From: Corella eumyota
Lineage: Eukaryota > Chordata > Ascidiacea > Phlebobranchia > Corellidae
NCBI GenBank assembly: GCA_963082875.1
Contig: OY720102.1
Location: 3,968,001 to 4,032,000 of the forward strand
Direction of reading: 5' to 3'
DNA length: 64,000 nucleotides
Part shown: piece after piece, positions 15,201 to 30,200 of the stretch
Layout of the letters: each line of letters opens with the position of its first letter
Position numbering within the stretch: position 1 is the first letter of the stretch
The notes under the pieces: generated by a model
Told to the model about the DNA's origin: nothing
Seen by the model: the letters and a program-made list of their open reading frames with translations, nothing else
The model's database searches: none
Translations under genes and position numbers: made by a program

Positions 15201-18200
15201 ACTGCATAACCATTGTTATTTGCTGCTGCAGCACATTTAAGAATAGCATCAGTTCTTGATTGATAAGGACCATTTAAAAGTGGAGATTCGCCTTCCAAAG
15301 TAGGTATTGCTCTATTACGTGTGTCTTTATAACAACCCATTGGACTGTACATGACTAAAAATTAGATTTAATTAGCAAAGCATAAATATTTTAAATTTTT
15401 CTTCAATATATATAAATTAAAATTACGTTTCCATTCTGTAGTTGCTGGAATTCCAGCTGATGTATTAAATGGGACTTCAATATCTCCAGTTATTACTTCA
15501 CCAACATAAGCAGATGGACCTACAAAGTATTAAATATCAAAATATGTTGTTTTATTCATCACAAAACAAAAGCACTTTTATTGTAAAAATGTTTTATTTA
15601 CTTTAATTGTTTTTTACCAAAAACCTATCAGATAAATATTAATAATTATGTTATAACAATTTGACTAACCTACGTTTAACAAAAGAAATTTTACCTGTTG
15701 CCAATGATGAAGAATTCAATATTTGATAAACTTCATTACCCCAAGGACCTCCCTTTCCATTTGGCAAGCAAGCATCAGATGGTCCATATTTCTTATATGT
15801 TAATTGTGCATCTGCAGATGAGCGACAGTTTCCTCCATTCTAATTTTAATAAACTTGAGTTAATATATACAAAAAGCAATAAGTAACAAACACTTTTCTT
15901 AAACAGACCTGAAGAGCAAATACTGTAAAGTTGCTTAAGTATGCAGCTTTAAGACATTTCTTGAAAGCTCGTTTTCTGGTTGCATAATTTCCATTTAATA
16001 TGGAAGGATATGTTAAACTAGGTATTGCTCTATCCAACTTATCTTCCCAACATCCCAGTTTTCCATATTGAACTAAACACAAACAAAACTATTAAATGCT
16101 ACATATTTTAAACACAAAATTTTAAAGTAGTTTCATTATTTGTTTATGTAAAATAAACATTACCTAAAATTGGATCGGAAGCATCTGTGCCATTAGTTCC
16201 ACCACGAATAATTCTACTTCCACCTATAATTAAATCATTAAAATGTTTAAAATATAACCAAAGCCACATAAATAAATATTAATTTATTATTATATGTTAC
16301 CTATATTTGTGGCATTTTGAATCTGATAAACTGCATTGCCCCATGGACCTCCTTTTCCATCAGGTTTACAGGAAGTAGATTTACCATATTTGTCAAAGGT
16401 TGACGCAGCATTTCTGGAACTTGCACACCAGCCACCATTCTATGTTTAAGGTTTGTAAATATATATACCTTTTTTAAACGGAAACATTTCATTATGACTT
16501 TAAACAGTTAAATACCTGGACTGCAAATACTGCATAACCATTGTTATTTGCTGCTGCAGCACATTTAAGAATAGCATCAGTTCTTGATTGATAAGGACCA
16601 TTTAAAAGTGGAGATTCGCCTTCCAAAGTAGGTATTGCTCTATTACGTGTGTCTTTATAACAACCCATTGGACTGTACATGACTAAAAATTAGATTTAAT
16701 TAGCAAAGCATAAATATTTTAAATTTTTCTTCAATATATATAAATTAAAATTACGTTTCCATTCTGTAGTTGCTGGAATTCCAGCTGATGTATTAAATGG
16801 GACTTCAATATCTCCAGTTATTACTTCACCAACATAAGCAGATGGACCTACAAAGTATTAAATATCAAAATATGTTGTTTTATTCATCACAAAACAAAAG
16901 CACTTTTATTGTAAAAATGTTTTATTTACTTTAATTGTTTTTTACCAAAAACCTATCAGATAAATATTAATAATTATGTTATAACAATTTGACTAACCTA
17001 CGTTTAACAAAAGAAATTTTACCTGTTGCCAATGATGAAGAATTCAATATTTGATAAACTTCATTACCCCAAGGACCTCCCTTTCCATTTGGCAAGCAAG
17101 CATCAGATGGTCCATATTTCTTATATGTTAATTGTGCATCTGCAGATGAGCGACAGTTTCCTCCATTCTAATTTTAATAAACTTGAGTTAATATATACAA
17201 AAAGCAATAAGTAACAAACACTTTTCTTAAACAGACCTGAAGAGCAAATACTGTAAAGTTGCTTAAGTATGCAGCTTTAAGACATTTCTTGAAAGCTCGT
17301 TTTCTGTTTGCATAATTTCCATTTAATATGGAAGGATATGTTAAACTAGGTATTGCTCTATCCAACTTATCTTCCCAACATCCCAGTTTTCCATATTGAA
17401 CTAAACACAAACAAAACTATTAAATGCTGCATATTTTAAACACAAAATTTTAAAGTAGTTTCATTATTTGTTTATGTAAAATGAACATTACCTAAAATTG
17501 GATCGGAAGCATCTGTGCCATTAGTTCCACCACGAATAATTCTACTTCCACCTATAATTAAATCATTAAAATGTTTAAAATATAACCAAAGCCACATAAA
17601 TAAATATTAATTTATTATTATATGTTACCTATATTTGTGGCATTTTGAATCTGATAAACTGCATTGCCCCATGGACCTCCTTTTCCATCAGGTTTACAGG
17701 AAGTAGATTTACCATATTTGTCAAAGGTTGACGCAGCATTTCTGGAACTTGCACACCAGCCACCATTCTATGTTTAAGGTTTGTAAATATATATACCTTT
17801 TTTAAACGGAAACATTTCATTATGACTTTAAACAGTTAAATACCTGGACTGCAAATACTGCATAACCATTGTTATTTGCTGCTGCAGCACATTTAAGAAT
17901 AGCATCAGTTCTTGATTGATAAGGACCATTTAAAAGTGGAGATTCGCCTTCCAAAGTAGGTATTGCTCTATTACGTGTGTCTTTATAACAACCCATTGGA
18001 CTGTACATGACTAAAAATTAGATTTAATTAGCAAAGCATAAATATTTTAAATTTTTCTTCAATATATATAAATTAAAATTACGTTTCCATTCTGTAGTTG
18101 CTGGAATTCCAGCTGATGTATTAAATGGGACTTCAATATCTCCAGTTATTACTTCACCAACATAAGCAGATGGACCTACAAAGTATTAAATATCAAAATA

Positions 18201-21200
18201 TGTAGTTTTATTCATCACAAAACAAAAGCACTTTTATAGTAAAAATGTTTTATTTACTTTAATTGTTTTTCACCAAAAACCTATCAGATAAATATTAATA
18301 ATTATGTTATAACAATTTGACTAACCTACGTTTAACAAAAGAAATTTTACCTGTTGCCAATGATGAAGAATTCAATATTTGATAAACTTCATTACCCCAA
18401 GGACCTCCCTTTCCATTTGGCAAGCAAGCATCAGATGGTCCATATTTCTTATATGTTAATTGTGCATCTGCAGATGAGCGACAGTTTCCTCCATTCTAAT
18501 TTTAATAAACTTGAGTTAATATATACAAAAAGCAATAAGTAACAAACACTTTTCTTAAACAGACCTGAAGAGCAAATACTGTAAAGTTGCTTAAGTATGC
18601 AGCTTTAAGACATTTCTTGAAAGCTCGTTTTCTGGTTGCATAATTTCCATTTAATATGGAAGGATATGTTAAACTAGGTATTGCTCTATCCAACTTATCT
18701 TCCCAACATCCCAGTTTTCCATATTGAACTAAACACAAACAAAACTATTAAATGCTACATATTTTAAACACAAAATTTTAAAGTAGTTTCATTATTTGTT
18801 TATGTAAAATGAACATTACCTAAAATTGGATCGGAAGCATCTGTGCCATTAGTTCCACCACGAAAAATTCTACTTCCACCTATAATTAAATCATTAAAAT
18901 GTTTAAAATATAACCAAAGCCACATAAATAAATATTAATTTATTATTATATGTTACCTATATTTGTGGCATTTTGAATCTGATAAACTGCATTGCCCCAT
19001 GGACCTCCTTTTCCATCAGGTTTACAGGAAGTAGATTTACCATATTTGTCAAAGGTTGACGCAGCATTTCTGGAACTTGCACACCAGCCACCATTCTATG
19101 TTTAAGGTTTGTAAATATATATACCTTTTTTAAACTGAAACATTTCATTATGACTTTAAACAGTTAAATACCTGGACTGCAAATACTGCATAACCATTGT
19201 TATTTGCTGCTGCAGCACATTTAAGAATAGCATCAGTTCTTGATTGATAAGGACCATTTAAAAGTGGAGATTCGCCTTCCAAAGTAGGTATTGCTCTATT
19301 ACGTGTGTCTTTATAACAACCCATTGGACTGTACATGACTAAAAATTAGATTTAATTAGCAAAGCATAAATATTTTAAATTTTTCTTCAATATATATAAA
19401 TTTAAATTACGTTTCCATTCTGTAGTTGCTGGAATTCCAGCTGATGTATTAAATGGGACTTCAATATCTCCAGTTATTACTTCACCAACATAATCAGATG
19501 GACCTACAAAGTATTAAATATCAAAATATGTAGTTTTATTCATCACAAAACAAAAGCACTTTTATAGTAAAAATGTTTTATTTACTTTAATTGTTTTTCA
19601 CCAAAAACCTATCAGATAAATATTAATAATTATGTTATAACAATTTGACTAACCTACGTTTAACAAAAGAAATTTTACCTGTTGCCAATGATGAAGAATT
19701 CAATATTTGATAAACTTCATTACCCCAAGGACCTCCCTTTCCATTTGGCAAGCAAGCATCAGATGGTCCATATTTCTTATATGTTAATTGTGCATCTGCA
19801 GATGAGCGACAGTTTCCTCCATTCTAATTTTAATAAACTTGAGTTAATATATACAAAAAGCAATAAGTAACAAACACTTTTCTTAAACAGACCTGAAGAG
19901 CAAATACTGTAAAGTTGCTTAAGTATGCAGCTTTAAGACATTTCTTGAAAGCTCGTTTTCTGGTTGCATAATTTCCATTTAATATGGAAGGATATGTTAA
20001 ACTAGGTATTGCTCTATCCAACTTATCTTCCCAACATCCCAGTTTTCCATATTGAACTAAACACAAACAAAACTATTAAATGCTACATATTTTAAACACA
20101 AAATTTTAAAGTAGTTTCATTATTTGTTTATGTAAAATGAACATTACCTAAAATTGGATCGGAAGCATCTGTGCCATTAGTTCCACCACGAATAATTCTA
20201 CTTCCACCTATAATTAAATCATTAAAATGTTTAAAATATAACCAAAGCCACATAAATAAATATTAATTTATTATTATATGTTACCTATATTTGTGGCATT
20301 TTGAATCTGATAAACTGCATTGCCCCATGGACCTCCTTTTCCATCAGGTTTACAGGAAGTAGATTTACCATATTTGTCAAAGGTTGACGCAGCATTTCTG
20401 GAACTTGCACACCAGCCACCATTCTATGTTTAAGGTTTGTAAATATATATACCTTTTTTAAACGAAAACATTTCATTATGACTTTAAACAGTTAAATACC
20501 TGGACTGCAAATACTGCATAACCATTGTTATTTGCTGCTGCAGCACATTTAAGAATAGCATCAGTTCTTGATTGATAAGGACCATTTAAAAGTGGAGATT
20601 CGCCTTCCAAAGTAGGTATTGCTCTATTACGTGTGTCTTTATAACAACCCATTGGACTGTACATGACTAAAAATTAGATTTAATTAGCAAAGCATAAATA
20701 TTTTAAATTTTTCTTCAATATATATAAATTAAAATTACGTTTCCATTCTGTAGTTGCTGGAATTCCAGCTGATGTATTAAATGGGACTTCAATATCTCCA
20801 GTTATTACTTCACCAACATAAGCAGATGGACCTTCAAAGTATTAAATATCAAAATATGTTGTTTTATTCATCACAAAACAAAAGCACTTTTATAGTAAAA
20901 ATGTTTTATTTACTTTAATTGTTTTTCACCAAAAACCTATCAGATAAATATTAATAATTATGTTATAACAATTTGACTAACCTACGTTTAACAAAAAAAA
21001 TTTTACCTGTTGCCAATGATGAAGAATTCAATATTTGATAAACTTCATTACCCCAAGGACCTCCCTTTCCATTTGGCAAGCAAGCATCAGATGGTCCATA
21101 TTTCTTATATGTTAATTGTGCATCTGCAGATGAGCGACAGTTTCCTCCATTCTAATTTTAATAAACTTGAGTTAATATATACAAAAAGCAATAAGTAACA

Positions 21201-24200
21201 AACACTTTTCTTAAACAGACCTGAAGAGCAAATACTGTAAAGTTGCTTAAGTATGCAGCTTTAAGACATTTCTTGAAAGCTCGTTTTCTGGTTGCATAAT
21301 TTCCATTTAATATGGAAGGATATGTTAAACTAGGTATTGCTCTATCCAACTTATCTTCCCAACATCCCAGTTTTCCATATTGAACTAAACACAAACAAAA
21401 CTATTAAATGCTGCATATTTTAAACACAAAATTTGAAGTAGTTTCATTATTTGTTTATGTAAAATGAACATTACCTAAAATTGGATCGGAAGCATCTGTG
21501 CCATTAGTTCCACCACGAATAATTCTACTTCCACCTATAATTAAATCATTAAAATGTTTAAAATATAACCAAAGCCACATAAATAAATATTAATTTATTA
21601 TTATATGTTACCTATATTTGTGGCATTTTGAATCTGATAAACTGCATTGCCCCATGGACCTCCTTTTCCATCAGGTTTACAGGAAGTAGATTTACCATAT
21701 TTGTCAAAGGTTGACGCAGCATTTCTGGAACTTGCACACCAGCCACCATTCTATGTTTAAGGTTTGTAAATATATATACCTTTTTTAAACGGAAACATTT
21801 CATTATGACTTTAAACAGTTAAATACCTGGACTGCAAATACTGCATAACCATTGTTATTTGCTGCTGCAGCACATTTAAGAATAGCATCAGTTCTTGATT
21901 GATAAGGACCATTTAAAAGTGGAGATTCGCCTTCCAAAGTAGGTATTGCTCTATTACGTGTGTCTTTATAACAACCCATTGGACTGTACATGACTAAAAA
22001 TTAGATTTAATTAGCAAAGCATAAATATTTTAAATTTTTCTTCAATATATATAAATTAAAATTACGTTTCCATTCTGTAGTTGCTGGAATTCCAGCTGAT
22101 GTATTAAATGGGACTTCAATATCTCCAGTTATTACTTCACCAACATAAGCAGATGGACCTACAAAGTATTAAATATCAAAATATGTAGTTTTATTCATCA
22201 CAAAACAAAAGCACTTTTATAGTAAAAATGTTTTATTTACTTTAATTGTTTTTCACCAAAAACCTATCAGATAAATATTAATAATTATGTTATAACAATT
22301 TGACTAACCTACGTTTAACAAAAGAAATTTTACCTGTTGCCAATGATGAAGAATTCAATATTTGATAAACTTCATTACCCCAAGGACCTCCCTTTCCATT
22401 TGGCAAGCAAGCATCAGATGGTCCATATTTCTTATATGTTAATTGTGCATCTGCAGATGAGCGACAGTTTCCTCCATTCTAATTTTAATAAACTTGAGTT
22501 AATATATACAAAAAGCAATAAGTAACAAACACTTTTCTTAAACAGACCTGAAGAGCAAATACTGTAAAGTTGCTTAAGTATGCAGCTTTAAGACATTTCT
22601 TGAAAGCTCGTTTTCTGGTTGCATAATTTCCATTTAATATGGAAGGATATGTTAAACTAGGTATTGCTCTATCCAACTTATCTTCCCAACATCCCAGTTT
22701 TCCATATTGAACTAAACACAAACAAAACTATTAAATGCTACATATTTTAAACACAAGATTTTAAAGTAGTTTCATTATTTGTTTATGTAAAATGAACATT
22801 ACCTAAAATTGGATCGGAAGCATCTGTGCCATTAGTTCCACCACGAATAATTCTACTTCCACCTATAATTAAATCATTAAAATGTTTAAAATATAACCAA
22901 AGCCACATAAATAAATATTAATTTATTATTATATGTTACCTATATTTGTGGCATTTTGAATCTGATAAACTGCATTGCCCCATGGACCTCCTTTTCCATC
23001 AGGTTTACAGGAAGTAGATTTACCATATTTGTCAAAGGTTGACGCAGCATTTCTGGAACTTGCACACCAGCCACCATTCTATGTTTAAGGTTTGTAAATA
23101 TATATACCTTTTTTAAACAAAAACATTTCATTATGACTTTAAACAGTTAAATACCTGGACTGCAAATACTGCATAACCATTGTTATTTGCTGCTGCAGCA
23201 CATTTAAGAATAGCATCAGTTCTTGATTGATAAGGACCATTTAAAAGTGGAGATTCGCCTTCCAAAGTAGGTATTGCTCTATTACGTGTGTCTTTATAAC
23301 AACCCATTGGACTGTACATGACTAAAAATTAGATTTAATTAGCAAAGCATAAATATTTTAAATTTTTCTTCAATATATATAAATTAAAATTACGTTTCCA
23401 TTCTGTAGTTGCTGGAATTCCAGCTGATGTATTAAATGGGACTTCAATATCTCCAGTTATTACTTCACCAACATAAGCAGATGGACCTTCAAAGTATTAA
23501 ATATCAAAATATGTTGTTTTATTCATCACAAAACAAAAGCACTTTTATTGTAAAAATGTTTTATTTACTTTAATTGTTTTTTACCAAAAACCTATCAGAT
23601 AAATATTAATAATTATGTTATAACAATTTGACTAACCTACGTTTAACAAAAGAAATTTTACCTGTTGCCAATGATGAAGAATTCAATATTTGATAAACTT
23701 CATTACCCCAAGGACCTCCCTTTCCATTTGGCAAGCAAGCATCAGATGGTCCATATTTCTTATATGTTAATTGTGCATCTGCAGATGAGCGACAGTTTCC
23801 TCCATTCTAATTTTAATAAACTTGAGTTAATATATACAAAAAGCAATAAGTAACAAACACTTTTCTTAAACAGACCTGAAGAGCAAATACTGTAAAGTTG
23901 CTTAAGTATGCAGCTTTAAGACATTTCTTGAAAGCTCGTTTTCTGGTTGCATAATTTCCATTTAATATGGAAGGATATGTTAAACTAGGTATTGCTCTAT
24001 CCAACTTATCTTCCCAACATCCCAGTTTTCCATATTGAACTAAACACAAACAAAACTATTAAATGCTACATATTTTAAACACAAGATTTTAAAGTAGTTT
24101 CATTATTTGTTTATGTAAAATGAACATTACCTAAAATTGGATCGAAAGCATCTGTGCCATTAGTTCCACCACGAATAATTCTACTTCCACCTATAATTAA

Positions 24201-27200
24201 ATCATTAAAATGTTTAAAATATAACCAAAGCCACATAAATAAATATTAATTTATTATTATATGTTACCTATATTTGTGGCATTTTGAATCTGATAAACTG
24301 CATTGCCCCATGGACCTCCTTTTCCATCAGGTTTACAGGAAGTAGATTTACCATATTTGTCAAAGGTTGACGCAGCATTTCTGGAACTTGCACACCAGCC
24401 ACCATTCTATGTTTAAGGTTTGTAAATATATATACCTTTTTTAAACGGAAACATTTCATTATGACTTTAAACAGTTAAATACCTGGACTGCAAATACTGC
24501 ATAACCATTGTTATTTGCTGCTGCAGCACATTTAAGAATAGCATCAGTTCTTGATTGATAAGGACCATTTAAAAGTGGAGATTCGCCTTCCAAAGTAGGT
24601 ATTGCTCTATTACGTGTGTCTTTATAACAACCCATTGGACTGTACATGACTAAAAATTAGATTTAATTAGCAAAGCATAAATATTTTAAATATTTCTTCA
24701 ATATGTATAAATTAAAATTACGTTTCCATTTTGTAGTTGCTGGAATTCCAGCTGATGTATTAAATGGGACTTCAATATCTCCAGTTATTACTTCACCAAC
24801 ATAAGCAGATGGACCTACAAAGTATTAAATATCAAAATATGTAGTTTTATTCATCACAAAACAAAAGCACTTTTATAGTAAAAATGTTTTATTTACTTTA
24901 ATTGTTTTTCACCAAAAACCTATCAGATAAATATTAATAATTATGTTATAACAATTTGACTAACCTACGTTTAACAAAAGAAATTTTACCTGTTGCCAAT
25001 GATGAAGAATTCAATATTTGATAAACTTCATTACCCCAAGGACCTCCCTTTCCATTTGGCAAGCAAGCATCAGATGGTCCATATTTCTTATATGTTAATT
25101 GTGCATCTGCAGATGAGCGACAGTTTCCTCCATTCTAATTTTAATAAACTTGAGTTAATATATACAAAAAGCAATAAGTAACAAACACTTTTCTTAAACA
25201 GACCTGAAGAGCAAATACTGTAAAGTTGCTTAAGTATGCAGCTTTAAGACATTTCTTGAAAGCTCGTTTTCTGGTTGCATAATTTCCATTTAATATGGAA
25301 GGATATGTTAAACTAGGTATTGCTCTATCCAACTTATCTTCCCAACATCCCAGTTTTCCATATTGAACTAAACACAAACAAAACTATTAAATGCTACATA
25401 TTTTAAACACAAGATTTTAAAGTAGTTTCATTATTTGTTTATGTAAAATGAACATTACCTAAAATTGGATCGGAAGCATCTGTGCCATTAGTTCCACCAC
25501 GAATAATTCTACTTCCACCTATAATTAAATCATTAAAATGTTTAAAATATAACCAAAACCACATAAATAAATATTAATTTATTATTATATGTTACCTATA
25601 TTTGTGGCATTTTGAATCTGATAAACTGCATTGCCCCATGGACCTCCTTTTCCATCAGGTTTACAGGAAGTAGATTTACCATATTTGTCAAAGGTTGACG
25701 CAGCATTTCTGGAACTTGCACACCAGCCACCATTCTATGTTTAAGGTTTGTAAATATATATACCTTTTTTAAACGAAAACATTTCATTATGACTTTAAAC
25801 AGTTAAATACCTGGACTGCAAATACTGCATAACCATTGTTATTTGCTGCTGCAGCACATTTAAGAATAGCATCAGTTCTTGATTGATAAGGACCATTTAA
25901 AAGTGGAGATTCGCCTTCCAAAGTAGGTATTGCTCTATTACGTGTGTCTTTATAACAACCCATTGGACTGTACATGACTAAAAATTAGATTTAATTAGCA
26001 AAGCATAAATATTTTAAATTTTTCTTCAATATATATAAATTAAAATTACGTTTCCATTCTGTAGTTGCTGGAATTCCAGCTGATGTATTAAATGGGACTT
26101 CAATATCTCCAGTTATTACTTCACCAACATAAGCAGATAGACCTTCAAAGTATTAAATATCAAAATATGTTGTTTTATTCATCACAAAACAAAAGCACTT
26201 TTATTGTAAAAATGTTTTATTTACTTTAATTGTTTTTTACCAAAAACCTATCAGATAAATATTAATAATTATGTTATAACAATTTGACTAACCTACGTTT
26301 AACAAAAGAAATTTTACCTGTTGCCAATGATGAAGAATTCAATATTTGATAAACTTCATTACCCCAAGGACCTCCCTTTCCATTTGGCAAGCAAGCATCA
26401 GATGGTCCATATTTCTTATATGTTAATTGTGCATCTGCAGATGAGCGACAGTTTCCTCCATTCTAATTTTAATAAACTTGAGTTAATATATACAAAAAGC
26501 AATAAGTAACAAACACTTTTCTTAAACAGACCTGAAGAGCAAATACTGTAAAGTTGCTTAAGTATGCAGCTTTAAGACATTTCTTGAAAGCTCGTTTTCT
26601 GGTTGCATAATTTCCATTTAATATGGAAGGATATGTTAAACTAGGTATTGCTCTATCCAACTTATCTTCCCAACATCCCAGTTTTCCATATTGAACTAAA
26701 CACAAACAAAACTATTAAATGCTACATATTTTAAACACAAGATTTTAAAGTAGTTTCATTATTTGTTTATGTAAAATGAACATTACCTAAAATTGGATCG
26801 GAAGCATCTGTGCCATTAGTTCCACCACGAATAATTCTACTTCCACCTATAATTAAATCATTAAAATGTTTAAAATATAACCAAAGCCACATAAATAAAT
26901 ATTAATTTATTATTATATGTTACCTATATTTGTGGCATTTTGAATCTGATAAACTGCATTGCCCCATGGACCTCCTTTTCCATCAGGTTTACAGGAAGTA
27001 GATTTACCATATTTGTCAAAGGTTGACGCAGCATTTCTGGAACTTGCACACCAGCCACCATTCTATGTTTAAGGTTTGTAAATATATATACCTTTTTTAA
27101 ACAGAAACATTTCATTATGACTTTAAACAGTTAAATACCTGGACTGCAAATACTGCATAACCATTGTTATTTGCTGCTGCAGCACATTTAAGAATAGCAT

Positions 27201-30200
27201 CAGTTCTTGATTGATAAGGACCATTTAAAAGTGGAGATTCGCCTTCCAAAGTAGGTATTGCTCTATTACGTGTGTCTTTATAACAACCCATTGGACTGTA
27301 CATGACTAAAAATTAGATTTAATTAGCAAAGCATAAATATTTTAAATTTTTCTTCAATATATATAAATTAAAATTACGTTTCCATTCTGTAGTTGCTGGA
27401 ATTCCAGCTGATGTATTAAATGGGACTTCAATATCTCCAGTTATTACTTCACCAACATAAGCAGATGGACCTTCAAAGTATTAAATATCAAAATATGTTG
27501 TTTTATTCATCACAAAACAAAAGCACTTTTATTGTAAAAATGTTTTATTTACTTTAATTGTTTTTTACCAAAAACCTATCAGATAAATATTAATAATTAT
27601 GTTATAACAATTTGACTAACCTACGTTTAACAAAAGAAATTTTACCTGTTGCCAATGATGAAGAATTCAATATTTGATAAACTTCATTACCCCAAGGACC
27701 TCCCTTTCCATTTGGCAAGCAAGCATCAGATGGTCCATATTTCTTATATGTTAATTGTGCATCTGCAGATGAGCGACAGTTTCCTCCATTCTAATTATAA
27801 TAAACTTGAGTTAATATATACAAAAAGCAATAAGTAACAAACACTTTTCTTAAACAGACCTGAAGAGCAAATACTGTAAAGTTGCTTAAGTATGCAGCTT
27901 TAAGACATTTCTTGAAAGCTCGTTTTCTGGTTGCATAATTTCCATTTATTATAGAAGGATATGTTAAACTAGGTATTGCTCTATCCAACTTATCTTCCCA
28001 ACATCCCAGTTTTCCATATTGAACTAAACACAAACAAAACTATTAAATGCTACATATTTTAAACACAAAATTTTAAAGTAGTTTCATTATTTGTTTATGT
28101 AAAATGAACATTACCTAAAATTGGATCGGAAGCATTTGTGCCATTAGTTCCACCACGAATAATTCTACTTCCACCTATAATTAAATCATTAAAATGTTTA
28201 AAATATAACCAAAGCCACATAAATAAATATTAATTTATTATTATATGTTACCTATATTTGTGGCATTTTGAATCTGATAAACTGCATTGCCCCATGGACC
28301 TCCTTTTCCATCAGGTTTACAGGAAGTAGATTTACCATATTTGTCAAAGGTTGACGCAGCATTTCTGGAACTTGCACACCAGCCACCATTCTATGTTTAA
28401 GGTTTGTAAATATATATACCTTTTTTAAACGGAAACATTTCATTATGACTTTAAACAGTTAAATACCTGGACTGCAAATACCGTATAACCATTGTTATTT
28501 GCTGCTGCAGCACATTTAAGAATAGCATCAGTTCTTGATTGATAAGGACCATTTAAAAGTGGAGATTCGCTTTCCAAAGTAGGTACTGCTCTATTACTTG
28601 TGTCTTTATAACAACCCATTGGACTGTACATGACTAAAAATTTGATTTAATTAGCAAAGCATAAATATTTTAAATTTTTCTTCAATATATATAAATAAAA
28701 ATTACATTTCCATTCTGTGCTTCCTTGATGCCAAGAAGAAAAATTAAATGGAACTTCAATATCTCCAGTAAGCGTAATGCCAACATCTGGTTTAATAGAT
28801 AATTTTTAATTTATAAAAAGTAAAATTAATATAACTAAGGTTTTAAATAAACGAGTTGCTTAACTATAACATGACAAAATTAAAAATTGATGCATTTTGT
28901 AATATATGTTAAGTTCACCAGTTCTAACACTTTTTAATTCTAAAAATTAAACTTTATTTAAGAAAAATATTAATCTAACCCATTTTTGGTTCGGCAAGAA
29001 TTTCATATACTCTGTTTGCCCAAGGACCTCCTTTTCCATTATTCCTACAAGCAATTGAAGGACCCCATTTGTTGTAAGTATCCAGTGCTGTTGCAGAACT
29101 AGCACACCAACCACCATTCTAAAAATACCAATATAATTTATAATAAAATATTAATCTAACTTTTTAAAAAACTAAAAGAAGACTTCTAAAAACTTATATA
29201 TTAATAAAACAATAAAACCAGTTGTTTACTTGTAAAGCAAATACAGTATAACCACGAGAGTAAGTAAGTGCAGCACACTTAAGAATAGCCTGTTTTCTCG
29301 TTGTGTATGCACCGTTCAACAAATAACTTGATCCTTCCATTGTAGGTATAGCACGATTTCCAGTATCTCTCCAGCAGCCAATGTTATCATATGTGACTAT
29401 ACAAAATCATTAGTATGAGAATATTAAAACAAGATCAAATTAAAGTCAATCTGATTAAAAAAAACCTTGAATAGTTTTTGGTTTTGCATCTGCAGCATCA
29501 GTGATAAAGTTTGTTCCATTAACAGTTACATTTATTTCTTTAGTCATTATGCTATCTGGACGACCTATAAAATAGCATTTCACAGTGATTACATCAAATT
29601 AATAACTGAAAAAAAAAATTTACACTAAAAATAATAATACATTTTAAAGTACTTACTGAACTAACTTCTTACCTGTTCCACTAATAATTTGATAAACTCT
29701 GTTAGCTAGAGCACCTCCTTTTCCATTTTCTAAACAAGCAGTGGAACCTCCATATTTCTTATAAGTAGAAAGTCCGTCAATAGAACCAGCACACCAACCT
29801 CCAGCCTTGAAAAAAAAATTCAATTTAAAACAAGTACACATTTTATAGGAATTATAGTTATAAATTGCTTATATATATATTTTAGATGTGATTTAGTTTT
29901 TACTTAACAATAAAGCTATTACTTGAACAGAAAAAGCAGGAAATTTTCTCAAATATGCAACTGCTGCACATTTAATTATTGCATCAGTTCTTGATGTGTA
30001 ACCTCCAGTTAACAAATATGTTTCTGATTCCAATGTTGGAATTGCCCTTGGAGTTGTTTTGTCTTTCCAACAACCCAGATTAGTGTACTTTACTAAAAAA
30101 AAATAAAATATAAAAAAATGCAATATTAAAACATGATAAATAAATAAAACAAAAATTCTACTCACCTGATATAAGAGTACTGTTCACTTGACCAGTGTTT

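Larger units (their letters stand above)
3744..28786 (-). repeat. coding tandem array, 19 two-domain units with 1328-bp period
   Basis: Each unit has six exons: L1 (93 bp, GPSAYVGEVITGDIEVPF), A (167), B (139), L2 (60), A' (164) and B' (145). These total 768 coding bases (256 residues) in 1328 bp. Units differ by only a handful of bases, and introns are conserved as well as exons, so they were recently amplified or homogenised. Units 6 and 14 are 1327 bp because of the same single-base intron deletion. Unit 1 and unit 19 at the ends are the most diverged. Each unit carries five N-glycosylation sequons (NTS, NAT, NGT, NFT, NSS). Copy number depends on correct assembly. Confidence 0.9.

Noticed and set aside
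3744-28786. CRISPR array or centromeric satellite
   Set aside because: The 1328-bp period contains six spliced coding exons with conserved phases, and there are no short repeats with unique spacers.
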